Made by a program: the position numbers and the translations under genes
Shown here: one piece after another, positions 43,917-52,376 of the stretch
Numbering within the stretch: the first letter of the stretch is position 1
Layout of the letters: the number at the start of each line of letters is the position of its first letter
From: Algibacter sp.
Lineage (GTDB): Bacteria; Bacteroidota; Bacteroidia; Flavobacteriales; Flavobacteriaceae
Direction: 5' to 3'
Length of the DNA: 64,000 nucleotides
Assembly: GCF_029245835.1 (NCBI RefSeq)
Contig: NZ_JAQWOO010000059.1
Span: 1 to 64,000, forward strand
The notes under the pieces: generated by a model
The model's input: only the letters and a program-made list of their open reading frames with translations
Told to the model about the DNA's origin: nothing
The model's database searches: none

Positions 43917-44369
43917 TTACAAAATTCCATTATCAGAAAAACTATAGTAATCGCCATCGGGTGCAAAAATCAAATGGTCAAGAATAGTAATATCAAATAG
44001 TTTTGATGCCTTTTTAATCTTGTCTGTTAGCGTTTTATCAGCTTCGCTAGGTATCAATTTCCCGCTAGGATGATTGTGCGTTAAAATAATGGCTACCGAC
44101 AAGGACTTTAGAATGACTGCAAATAAAATACGAAGGTCAATTAATGTACCCGTAATACCACCCTGCGAGAGTTGATAAACCCCTTTAACTTTATTACTAT
44201 TGTTCAACAATACTACCTTAAATGTTTCTTGTAATGCAATGGTATCTTTATCCCAATCTTCAAAAAGTAGTTCAGCTGCATCTTTAGAATTTCCTATTTT
44301 CTGCCACTTAGAAGATTTCAGTCCACCTTTGTAGCTTATTTTTATTTCGTTAACTTGTGCTTTACTCAT
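43917..44369 (-). CDS. JAB/RadC-like protein
   Basis: This 150-residue protein has the RadC/JAB fold. The metal-binding motif is THNHPSG...PSEAD (His-x-His, Ser, Asp). It lacks the N-terminal HhH domain of full RadC, which is usual in element-borne copies. The biochemical role of RadC is disputed; element copies are associated with DNA processing. It is 120 bases downstream of the ssb gene, with a terminator between. Confidence 0.88.
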   Translation of the reverse strand: MSKAQVNEIKISYKGGLKSSKWQKIGNSKDAAELLFEDWDKDTIALQETFKVVLLNNSNKVKGVYQLSQGGITGTLIDLRILFAVILKSLSVAIILTHNHPSGKLIPSEADKTLTDKIKKASKLFDITILDHLIFAPDGDYYSFSDNGIL

Positions 44370-44440
44370 TGCTTATTATTTTATGTTTGAAATCGTGAAT
44401 CTTCGATTTCATTGTTTATAGTATTTAAAATGTGAATAAT

Positions 44441-44483
44441 GAAAAAGAGGGCGCATCTTTCGACGGTTACGCCCTCTTTCTTT
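44441..44483 (-). terminator. Terminator after ssb
   Basis: A 10-bp stem AAAGAGGGCG/CGCCCTCTTT with a 16-base loop lies 7-50 bases after the ssb stop on the minus strand, with a U-run. Confidence 0.7.
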
Positions 44484-44489
44484 TTAGGT

Positions 44490-44834
44490 TTACTTATCAC
44501 CTTTACTTCCAAGTAAAAGGATTTCATCGGCTACAACTTCGGTAACATAGCGTTGTTCATTGTCATCTGTTGTGTAGCTCCTAGTTTTTAGTTTTCCCGA
44601 TATTCCAACTTCTTTTCCTTTTTCAACATACTTTTCTACGACTTCAGCAGTTTTGCCCCAGGCTACAATTGTATGCCAATTAGTATCTGTTTGCTTTTCG
44701 CCTTTACTGTCTTTGTAATACTCGTTTGTGGCTAATGAAAAACGGGCTACTTTCTTACCGCTTTCAAGGTTCGTGATTGTTGGTTCTTGTCCAACGTTTC
44801 CAATTAACTGTACGTGATTTTTAATAGTACTCAT
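44490..44834 (-). CDS. ssb: Single-stranded DNA-binding protein
   Basis: This 114-residue protein has the SSB OB-fold: NHVQLIGNVGQEPTI, ARFSLATNEYY and WHTIVAWGKTAEV, ending in a short tail without the acidic C-terminal peptide of chromosomal SSB. Element-borne SSBs protect the transferred strand. It lies between the hairpin-rich gene-free region and the JAB gene. Confidence 0.92.
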   Translation of the reverse strand: MSTIKNHVQLIGNVGQEPTITNLESGKKVARFSLATNEYYKDSKGEKQTDTNWHTIVAWGKTAEVVEKYVEKGKEVGISGKLKTRSYTTDDNEQRYVTEVVADEILLLGSKGDK

Positions 44835-45563
44835 AGTAAAAGATTTAAAGATTTATATTTCCCCTATTGATTTAAAACAGATTAAATTTTAAGGGGTGTT
44901 TGTTCTTTTCTTTCGTGCACCGCACAATGGATAGAGTGGGTTTTGTCAAGACTTTTAGGGTAAAATCAGGTGTGTTTGCGACGTATTAAATTCCTTGGAA
45001 TTTCAAGGAAGTAGAAACCTTATTTTTCATTAAAACTCTGTATAGTCTTGACAAGTTCCATAAGGGCATTAGCAATTCTTTTAAACGCAGTTGCGTTTGA
45101 GCGTACCGGCAGTTAAGCGAAATAAGTAGCTATGGTTAAATTAGAATTGGTTATGTCGTGCCTGTTTTTCGACGACCCGAAAAACAATAAAGGCTTTATC
45201 CATTATAAACCCCTTAAAATGTGTAAGACAGCGGTTTAGTTTTTAAGAATTTTCGAGGAAGCACTCAAGAAGGGCTTACCGTAAATTCTGTTAAGAAAAC
45301 CAAAGTGATGGCTTTCCGATTAGAAAAGCGGACTTAATTCACAATTTTGGCTCTGGAAAGTAGTGTTCCTTTCCAGAGAAGCGGGAAGGGTTAACGGAAT
45401 GGAAAGCTGAAATTGGGATTGTGTCCAAGACCTGTGTAGTGAAGCTCATTTTCCGTAATGTAGCTTTTCGCGAAATGCAGGGGGAATGTGCTGAGGGGTA
45501 TTGGTTATACGGATTTGTAATAGTATAAAATCCAGTTTAAGGTACTGGACAAACCTTTTTAAT
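44835..45563. other. 729-base gene-free, hairpin-rich region of the element
   Basis: No credible gene is present. The stretch holds an 11-base inverted repeat TTGTCAAGACT (44943-44953) / AGTCTTGACAA (45044-45054), CCTTG/CAAGG (about 44991-45007), AAACGCA/TGCGTTT (45083-45098), GTTTTTCG/CGAAAAAC (45164-45185) and CTCTGGAAA/TTTCCAGAG (45351-45378). The last two thirds are relatively GC-rich for this genome. An origin, an oriT or a non-coding RNA are all possible. Confidence 0.65.
45351..45378. repeat. 9-bp hairpin with AAAGTAGTGTTCCTT
   Basis: CTCTGGAAA and TTTCCAGAG are a perfect inverted repeat around a 10-base loop. The loop and arms share the 15-mer AAAGTAGTGTTCCTT with 46634-46648 near the right end of the element. 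Confidence 0.65.
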
Positions 45564-46401
45564 CTATGCCAGGGCATAGACTACATCAAACAGTTTTTTA
45601 TCCAACCGTTCTTGTTGGCCAAAGCCTTTCTTTAAGACATTATGAAGTACAGAATTAAATGCATTGTAGCCCAACCAAAGATTCGGTTCTTCATTGAGCA
45701 ACAAGGCTTCGTAGTTCAAAATCTCAATGACCTCACGAGACTTTTTTGAAGGGTCCCTATTCTTATCACTACACTCATATCTAAACAGTTTCGTTCTGTC
45801 AAGAATGGCCTTTACGAACTCTTGCGTATCGATAATTTTAAATTCTTTCATCTTATCAAATTTTTTGGTAATGGTATAGAACTCATTATCCAAAAACTTG
45901 TCAAACAAGTTGTTCAACCTTGGCATAATAAAGTGTGTATTATTCTTACTGTGCTTAATGGAAAACTCAATTTCTGCCTGAGAAACGTGCAAACCGTTGG
46001 AACATACTTTTCTGTAAAAACCAAATTATCCAGAGGTCTTTTCGCTACCATCATAAGAGTTTTTAAACCGAAGCATAGGCAGGTATCAAATCCTCTTCAT
46101 TTTTAACAGAGAATTGACTTTTATCGTCAATAATGAAGTCTGTAATGAAAGACCTATCATTCTTATTGATGGTGCGTTTGTGATAGTTCAGTTGTGCGTC
46201 GGATAACATTTCTTCAGCTTTCTTGAAGAATAATTGATTTGGAATATGGCCGTAGCTGTTCGATACCACATTGACAATTTTGCCATTGGAAATTATTGCG
46301 TTTTCGAGTCCACGTCGCGATTCCATTTGTGTACGGGATTTTAAAGATTTCATTTCTGATGGAACAAAGATTTCATCCTGTTGTAAATTTTGTAAATACA
46401 T
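45564..46401 (-). pseudogene. DUF932 (plasmid/phage-like) gene with a frameshift and a premature stop
   Basis: Two open pieces together make one DUF932 protein. The N-terminal part (46401-46063) starts MYLQNLQQDEIFVP and stops after PAYASV. Shifting frame there, the sequence reads on as KNSYDGSEKTSG, then a TAA (46026-46028), then FGFYRKVCSNG and LHVSQAEIEFSIKH, which opens the C-terminal part (45992-45564). So one frameshift (about 46060) and one in-frame stop interrupt it. DUF932 proteins are common in conjugative elements and their function is unknown. The damage is consistent with decay of this end of the element. Confidence 0.82.
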
Positions 46402-46794
46402 AGTTTTTGAATTTAGACCTGTCTGCCGACAGGCAGGTTAAACAATATTTGAGCTGTACCCCAAACGGTAGTTAAAATCTCAGCTCAAAAGGAAACGGAA
46501 TAAATGAGTAGTAGCGAAAGCGGCGGCTTTATGCCGTAGTCTTTTGATGGGTGTATTTAACGAGTTTATCTTCGTACCAATATTGATATAAATCTCTCTC
46601 GTATTAAGCCGCCACTATTTCAAAATTTATATTGGTAAAGTAGTGTTCCTTCAACCATAGTTTCGGTATCGGGCAGTAATAAGTTTGGTGAACATCTAGA
46701 ACTTAAGGTTTGTGTCTAAATCTTTTTTTATGAAATTCTTTTCTGAAATGTAGTGCAACAAAGTGCACGGAAATAAGCTGAGGGGCTTTCACAC
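46402..46794. other. Gene-free right end of the element
   Basis: This 393-base stretch has no gene. It contains a palindromic GACCTGTCTGCC-GACAGGCAGGT segment (46418-46440), the inverted repeat TTGAGCTG/CAGCTCAA (46449-46488), AAGCGGCGGC with a partial complement near 46606-46613, and a module similar to 45350-45510 (46634 onward, AAAGTAGTGTTCCTT and later AAGCTGAGGGG). It borders the rhamnose locus, so the insertion boundary probably falls here. Confidence 0.55.
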
Positions 46795-47865
46795 CTATTT
46801 AGCTTTAAACATATCTGGGGTTACAGCCGTTCTAAACCCTAAATGTTCCATAGAAGAATCCATACTAGTGGCCATACGTGCAGAAGCCCTATAACTTGCA
46901 CAATAGGAGTCACTGCATAAAAAAGAACCTCCTTTAATAACCTTTTCCATATTGTAGGGATTATTAGGATTATAATGTTCTGTTGCTCCCCTTGGGTTAA
47001 CAACTAGAGTATTACTATTAAAAAGCTGTTGGTAATAATTTAGATTGTACCAATCACTGGTCCATTCCCAAACATTTCCAGAAATATCATATAATCCATA
47101 CTTGTTTGGGCTATATGAACCAACAGGAGCTAATCTTTCATAGCCATCTAGCTTTAAGTTCTTTACAGGAAATTCACCTTCCCAAGTGTTTGCATTTTTA
47201 TGAAGCACATCCTTATTATTTCCCCAAAAGTAAATTGTATTATGTACGCCGCCTCTAGCTGCATATTCCCATTCAGCCTCTGTAGGTAACCTTCTACCTG
47301 CCCATTGACAGTAAGCTTGGGCATCTTCAAATGAAACATGAACAACAGGGTAGTTATCTTTATTAATTATAGTACTTCCTTTACCGCTAGGGTTTTTCCA
47401 ATTTGCTCCTATGGTCCAATGCCACCATTGTGAGAAATCATAAAGGTTAGGAACAGTTGATTTTGTTTTTTTAAAAGTTAAAGAACCAGGTTGTAATATG
47501 GAGTCATGTGGTTTTGGTGTTCCCCCTGGAACTTGCAATTTCATATCTTCCCAATCTATAGCTCTTTCTGCGGTAGTAATATAACCGGTCTCTTCTACGA
47601 ATTTTGCAAACTGTTTATTAGTAACCTCCATTACATCCATAAAAAACCCATCTACTTTAACTGTATGCTTTGGTTTTTCATGATGCATTGCCATATTATC
47701 ATTACTTGTTGCTCCTTGTTCAAATACCCCTCCAGGTATCCAAACCATGCCTTCTGGAGCTTTAGCATGTGGATTATCTTGATTTATTTTGGTACTAGTA
47801 TCTTTACAACTTACTATGAAAAGTGTTAAAATACACATTAGGTTATATCTAGTAATCCATTTCAT
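46795..47865 (-). CDS. Formylglycine-generating enzyme, secreted lipoprotein
   Basis: This 356-residue protein has a lipoprotein signal (LFIVSC) and a SUMF1/FGE-sulfatase domain: GGVFEQGATSND, RLPTEAEWEYAARGG and SGNVWEWTSDWY. The two active-site cysteines are Cys317 and Cys322 in LCSDSYCASYR, as in the oxygen-dependent FGE. It converts the Cys of S1 sulfatases to formylglycine. A S1 sulfatase with CTPSR lies five genes upstream in the same locus (53328-54788). It overlaps the esterase-like gene by 4 bases, so it is last in that transcript. Confidence 0.88.
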   Translation of the reverse strand: MKWITRYNLMCILTLFIVSCKDTSTKINQDNPHAKAPEGMVWIPGGVFEQGATSNDNMAMHHEKPKHTVKVDGFFMDVMEVTNKQFAKFVEETGYITTAERAIDWEDMKLQVPGGTPKPHDSILQPGSLTFKKTKSTVPNLYDFSQWWHWTIGANWKNPSGKGSTIINKDNYPVVHVSFEDAQAYCQWAGRRLPTEAEWEYAARGGVHNTIYFWGNNKDVLHKNANTWEGEFPVKNLKLDGYERLAPVGSYSPNKYGLYDISGNVWEWTSDWYNLNYYQQLFNSNTLVVNPRGATEHYNPNNPYNMEKVIKGGSFLCSDSYCASYRASARMATSMDSSMEHLGFRTAVTPDMFKAK

Positions 47866-48743
47866 AATAGTTGAGTTTCAGTAAAGGCCTTTATTTTGCT
47901 CCAAGTATCTAGTAATTCTGTTCCTATCCAACCATGACCAGCATTGGGATAAAGTGTGTAATCATTAACTACATTAAGGGAATTTAATTTATCTCTTAAA
48001 CTAGTTCCTTGGCTAACTGGTATTAAAGGGTCCTGACCTCCATAAAAATGAATTGTTGGTGGTGAAGTTGATTTAGCTTGATGAACAGGGCTTACTTCCT
48101 CTAAAAAAGATATTGTAGTATTCACACCATAAGAATCTAACAGTTCTTGTAGCAATGGATTAGTATTATTCAAATACGCAGGATCTCTAAAATTCGTTGG
48201 TCCAACTATAGAGGCTACCATTTTTACATTATTATCAATATCAAAACTATAACTCCATAAAAGTGACAAATGACCACCAGCACTAACACCAATAAACCCA
48301 TACTCATCAGAAATCACATAGTCATCTTTCTTTGATTTTAAATCTTCTACAATTGTTGTTATATCATTTATTTGCATTGGATAGGGTGGATTATCCTCAT
48401 CGGATAATCTATAATTAATATTTACAAGAGCTACCTCTGGAAAATCAATTTTATAAAGATTAATTAATGATGACATGCTACTTTTGTCACCAGAATTCCA
48501 GCCACCTCCATGAACTAATATCATTACTTTGGTGTCCTCATTCCTGCCTTCTGGAAGATAAATATCGTATGTTTGATTAGTACCTGCACCATAAGACACA
48601 TTTAACAACTCCCTATAATTAAGCAACTCATTCTCGTTGATGTTATTTGATAAATCACCTTCATCAGAACAAGATGTAACAATTAAGAATATTGCTAGTA
48701 TTATATTATATTTTAAAATATTTATTTTCATAGCATAATCCAT
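47862..48743 (-). CDS. Alpha/beta-hydrolase lipoprotein, candidate carbohydrate esterase
   Basis: This 293-residue protein has a lipoprotein signal (FLIVTSC), an oxyanion motif HGGGW (79-83), the nucleophile elbow GVSAGGH with Ser154, an Asp in GGQDPLIP and His in NAGHGW. This is a BD-FAE/Bacteroidetes esterase-like alpha/beta hydrolase. In this locus it may remove acetyl or other ester groups from a rhamnose-containing glycan. The start codon may be the ATG at 48731 (MKINIL) which gives a better signal peptide. It overlaps the FGE gene by 4 bases. Confidence 0.8.
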   Translation of the reverse strand: MDYAMKINILKYNIILAIFLIVTSCSDEGDLSNNINENELLNYRELLNVSYGAGTNQTYDIYLPEGRNEDTKVMILVHGGGWNSGDKSSMSSLINLYKIDFPEVALVNINYRLSDEDNPPYPMQINDITTIVEDLKSKKDDYVISDEYGFIGVSAGGHLSLLWSYSFDIDNNVKMVASIVGPTNFRDPAYLNNTNPLLQELLDSYGVNTTISFLEEVSPVHQAKSTSPPTIHFYGGQDPLIPVSQGTSLRDKLNSLNVVNDYTLYPNAGHGWIGTELLDTWSKIKAFTETQLL

Positions 48744-48971
48744 TTAGCATCCTTTTAGTTCAATATTTAGCAACAAATGAAAGTATTCAACATTAAAACA
48801 ATAAGGAACATCAAGTTTTAAACTTTAAAAAACTAATTCAGCTTTTCTTTAATTATCATACTAAGAATTAATAAACAACATTATACAACCAGTTATAATT
48901 ACTACTTTAAAATTACATGAAACAATTAGGATATTTTAAATCAAGCTTTATATTATTTATTTTAAAACCAC

Positions 48972-51900
48972 TTACCATTCTATAATTTCAATGGTTATAG
49001 GACCTAATAATCCTGAGGATTGTAACTCACTTTCATCTTTATATGGATTATAAGTACACCATGTTTGCCGCTTAGATTTAGGCAATGATGCGTCACCAAT
49101 CAATCGATTCATCCAGTTATTAATGACTTCTACCTTTAGTTCGTTCTTTCCTGAAATTATAAAATTTGTAATATTAATACTATAGGGGGCAGTCCAAATT
49201 CCTCCAACTTCTTTTCCGTTAAGGTAAACTCTGGCTATTGCAGATAGACTGCCTAAATCCAATACTACTTGATTAGTTTTAGAAATATTATCTGTATTAA
49301 ATGTTTTAGTATAAACAGCTTTCCCAGAATAATACTTTATTCTTTTATCATTGAAAGAAGTCCAATCAACTAAACTATCCAATTTTATTGATCCTTTTGG
49401 ACCTCTCCTCAAACTATCAAATTCTACCTCCCAATTTGAGGAAATATCTATTGTAGTCTTTGGAATTGGATAATTAGAAACTAGACTTGCTTTTGACGTT
49501 AGGTTTTGACGGTCTTTAGAGAAGACTATAAATACACTCTCGTAAGGTTCTAATTTCAACGGAACGCTTGTAAATCTTTCCGTACTGTTGTAATCATTAA
49601 GCTCTCTAATTTCACCTGTATTGGCTTGCCATAACTCAGGTATCATGTTAGTTACTCTAAATTCTGGATTTATGATTTGTTTAGAATTTGTTTGATTAGA
49701 CAGAAAATAAATATCTGTATTATCCGATTTCCTGTGACCGTAATGAATAGAGTTGTCTTCTGGTAGCTTGCAATCAGGCAATAACTTGATTTTTGTAAAC
49801 ACCTCTTCCAAATTTAATCCTTGCAATACTAACCCTTTACCAAGTTTTCTTGAGGTCACGTTCTTTCCATCAACTTCTCCCCATAATTGAGATGCTGTTT
49901 GTTTCAAAACATTATCCGCTTCAGGTTGATTTCTATTACTTGGAGAACGTAGAGGAGGGGAGCCAAGAATAATTCCACCTTCTTCTACTAAAGCTTTAAT
50001 CTTGGACAGTAATTCTGGACTCATTGTATCTAATTCAGGAAGAATCAAAACCTTGTATTGTGTTCCATTCGGAAGGGTAAAAAGTCCGTTATTAATGGTC
50101 ATATCATTCAAGATCACATCAGCATTTATAAAGTCAAATTCATATCCAATGGGTAATTCAGGATTTGTCACGCCAGTCATTATGGGTGTGTTTTCGCCAA
50201 TGAAATAAGCGATGTCGGCCACATTCAATCCCTGCTGTAACATCAAGTTAGTACGTTTTAGATAATCTGTAAAAATATCCATATGTTCAAACCATGTATT
50301 CTTTCGATTAAATGGATTACCAAACCATGCATTTACTCCCGGATTTTTCTCTTCATAGGGCTGATGAATATACACGTGTAATAAGGTACTGTTGATTCCT
50401 TCTGCAAAAAATCGATCTCCTCTAGCTTTAAGCATCGCAGGAGTTCTGCTAAAAGGTCTTTTTCCACAAGTAAATGATTCTGCCCAAATTTTTGATTTTC
50501 CATAAATATGACCACAAGAAATAGCTGCACGATTTTCAATATCACCTAATGAACCCTCGCTCCAAAATTCTCCGGATATTTCATCAGATTGACTACCATA
50601 CAGTAAAAATTCTCCTGGAAAGCCCCAGTGACCGTAATTTTCAAGCCAAGTTGTTAAGCCATGTTTATTACTTACTTGTTTCAACCCACCAACGTATTCA
50701 TAAGCTACCTTATCTGCCACCATTCTTCTGACATCCCATAGAAAACGGTCCGAAGCGAGTTGACTCTTAACAACAATACCATTGAACGTTGGAAGGAATG
50801 GCACAGGATCGTAGCCATATGCCTTCTCAAAATCTTCCAGAAAAGTATCTGTCATGTTTTGACCTCCCTTTTCATAGCTATCTTGAACGACCACCTTAAA
50901 TGTTTTACGATCTTCTTCTGGAATACGCTTTAATATTTCTCCTATATGCCCATAAAAATGTTGCTCGACATGTGCTTTGCTAATTTTGTCAACTTCATAT
51001 CCTGTTGCTTCTGGAGATGCCGGACCATTCTTAATACCTGTAGGTGTCATTCCAGTTCTCAAAATAATCCATTTTCCAGGTGGAACTTCCCAATTTAGAG
51101 TTCCATCGGCCTCAAGCTTATCAGATAAATTTATTACCTCCTTGGGGGATACAATCATAGACATCTCTTCCGGTTCAACTTGATCATCCCAATTGTAATC
51201 ATCGAATTTAGGTAATGGTGTTGGATGCATTTTTGCCAGTGACTTTTCAGCATAATTTCCTAGTAATGGCTGGGAAGAGATAGTAATTTCGGTGAGTCCC
51301 GGATTTTTATTAATACCTGGAGAAGGCCAATCTTTATGTTTAAGAAATGTAAACTTTAATCGAAAATTTTTTGATTCAATTGGAGCAAAGGAAATTTGTA
51401 ATGGAGCTTGAACATTGAATCCAACATCAAGGGCAAATCTGGAACGATCCATTTCAAATTCATGATGTGTTTTGTAGGCTCCATTTTCTCCTTTAAACTG
51501 CAATTGAACCTTAGCATATATTGGACTTTTGGGATAATCAAGACTTATACTTCTAGCTGTATATTGTTCTTCGTAATTTACATCAAGAATAAAATCTGTT
51601 GAACTTGAAAAATATACCGGCTTATCTTTTTTACCATCAAATAATAAATTTAGATTCTGAACCTCTTGATTCGATCTTGTGGTTATCTTACTTGGATCTA
51701 ATTTAGACTTATAATTCTTAGGCATAGGAAATGCAATTACCTCAACGTCCTCAAATAAGTCATTAGGTTGCTCTAATTTTTTCTTGGAAAAGGTCATTGG
51801 TCCTTCAACATAAGTTTCGGAGGATGCTAAATAGCGCATACTATTCTTGGCCTTAATCCAAGGTCCTCCTGATTGACTCCAACCTGGCGAGTTGAATACA

Positions 51901-52277
51901 CCAATTTCTATATCAAGTTCAGTAGCTGTTTTTAATGCCAAATGGATACAATCCCACCATTCATCACTTAGCATCTTCACCTTTCCATAGGGCACATTAT
52001 CCAAGCCTATATTACCAATGAAGGCTCTATTTATACCAGCCTTCTTCATTGCTTGCAAATCCTTTACAATCCCTTCTTTAGAAATATTATCTGAAATCCA
52101 ATACCAATAGACTGCCGTCTGAATCGAGTCCGGTGAGTTTTGAAAACTTTGACGTAAATCCTCTACAGATATTGTGGTTTTAGATATATTAGGGGCAGTA
52201 CAGGAAAAGGTCACACATAAAATTATTAGGAGTATGACACTATATGTTTGTTTCGTTTTACTCATATCTATTTTCAA
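48972..52277 (-). CDS. GH106-type alpha-L-rhamnosidase, secreted lipoprotein
   Basis: This 1101-residue protein has a lipoprotein signal (VTFSC). The N-terminal half shows the GH106 pattern: AVYWYWISDNISKEGI, DLQAMKKAGINRAFIGN, WWDCIHLAL and VFNSPGWSQSGGPWI, and later blocks (KVVVQDSYEKGG, ENYGHWGFPGEFLLYG, WAESFTCG). The C-terminus is a beta-sandwich (ARVYLNGKEVGGIW, NWMNRLIGD). GH106 enzymes remove terminal alpha-L-rhamnose and are known from ulvan and pectin systems. Catalytic residues are not assigned here. A sulfatase, FGE and complete rhamnose catabolism in the same locus support the role. Confidence 0.88.
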   Translation of the reverse strand: MKIDMSKTKQTYSVILLIILCVTFSCTAPNISKTTISVEDLRQSFQNSPDSIQTAVYWYWISDNISKEGIVKDLQAMKKAGINRAFIGNIGLDNVPYGKVKMLSDEWWDCIHLALKTATELDIEIGVFNSPGWSQSGGPWIKAKNSMRYLASSETYVEGPMTFSKKKLEQPNDLFEDVEVIAFPMPKNYKSKLDPSKITTRSNQEVQNLNLLFDGKKDKPVYFSSSTDFILDVNYEEQYTARSISLDYPKSPIYAKVQLQFKGENGAYKTHHEFEMDRSRFALDVGFNVQAPLQISFAPIESKNFRLKFTFLKHKDWPSPGINKNPGLTEITISSQPLLGNYAEKSLAKMHPTPLPKFDDYNWDDQVEPEEMSMIVSPKEVINLSDKLEADGTLNWEVPPGKWIILRTGMTPTGIKNGPASPEATGYEVDKISKAHVEQHFYGHIGEILKRIPEEDRKTFKVVVQDSYEKGGQNMTDTFLEDFEKAYGYDPVPFLPTFNGIVVKSQLASDRFLWDVRRMVADKVAYEYVGGLKQVSNKHGLTTWLENYGHWGFPGEFLLYGSQSDEISGEFWSEGSLGDIENRAAISCGHIYGKSKIWAESFTCGKRPFSRTPAMLKARGDRFFAEGINSTLLHVYIHQPYEEKNPGVNAWFGNPFNRKNTWFEHMDIFTDYLKRTNLMLQQGLNVADIAYFIGENTPIMTGVTNPELPIGYEFDFINADVILNDMTINNGLFTLPNGTQYKVLILPELDTMSPELLSKIKALVEEGGIILGSPPLRSPSNRNQPEADNVLKQTASQLWGEVDGKNVTSRKLGKGLVLQGLNLEEVFTKIKLLPDCKLPEDNSIHYGHRKSDNTDIYFLSNQTNSKQIINPEFRVTNMIPELWQANTGEIRELNDYNSTERFTSVPLKLEPYESVFIVFSKDRQNLTSKASLVSNYPIPKTTIDISSNWEVEFDSLRRGPKGSIKLDSLVDWTSFNDKRIKYYSGKAVYTKTFNTDNISKTNQVVLDLGSLSAIARVYLNGKEVGGIWTAPYSINITNFIISGKNELKVEVINNWMNRLIGDASLPKSKRQTWCTYNPYKDESELQSSGLLGPITIEIIEW

Positions 52278-52376
52278 AATAAGATTAGGGTATTTAAATT
52301 ATAATTTTGCTTAATCTTAAGCATAACAATATATCATTTGAAATATTTGACATCCCATTGACATGTTAAACTATTT

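Larger units (their letters stand above)
27791..46401. mobile_element. Bacteroidetes-type integrative conjugative element (core, apparently integrase-less)
   Basis: The block carries RteC, an excisionase-like HTH, DnaD/DnaC-like replication genes, an amidase, TraE-F-G-I-J-K-M-N, a VirD4-type coupling ATPase, a relaxase, a BfmA/BtgA accessory protein, JAB/RadC, SSB and a broken DUF932 gene, as in CTnDOT-like elements. The neighbours are tRNA-Met on the left (25.4 kb) and a rhamnose/sulfatase locus on the right (from 46.8 kb). The outer limits are not certain: cargo may extend left to 25457 and right to about 46794. No tyrosine or serine recombinase gene is visible in the window, and no duplicated tRNA end was found on the right. 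Confidence 0.85.

Noticed and set aside
46590-46610. ATCTCTCTCGTATTAAG as a possible copy of the tRNA-Met 3' end (right att site)
   Set aside because: Only about eight bases match TCTCGCTA and the match has an extra or missing base, so it is not a convincing duplication.
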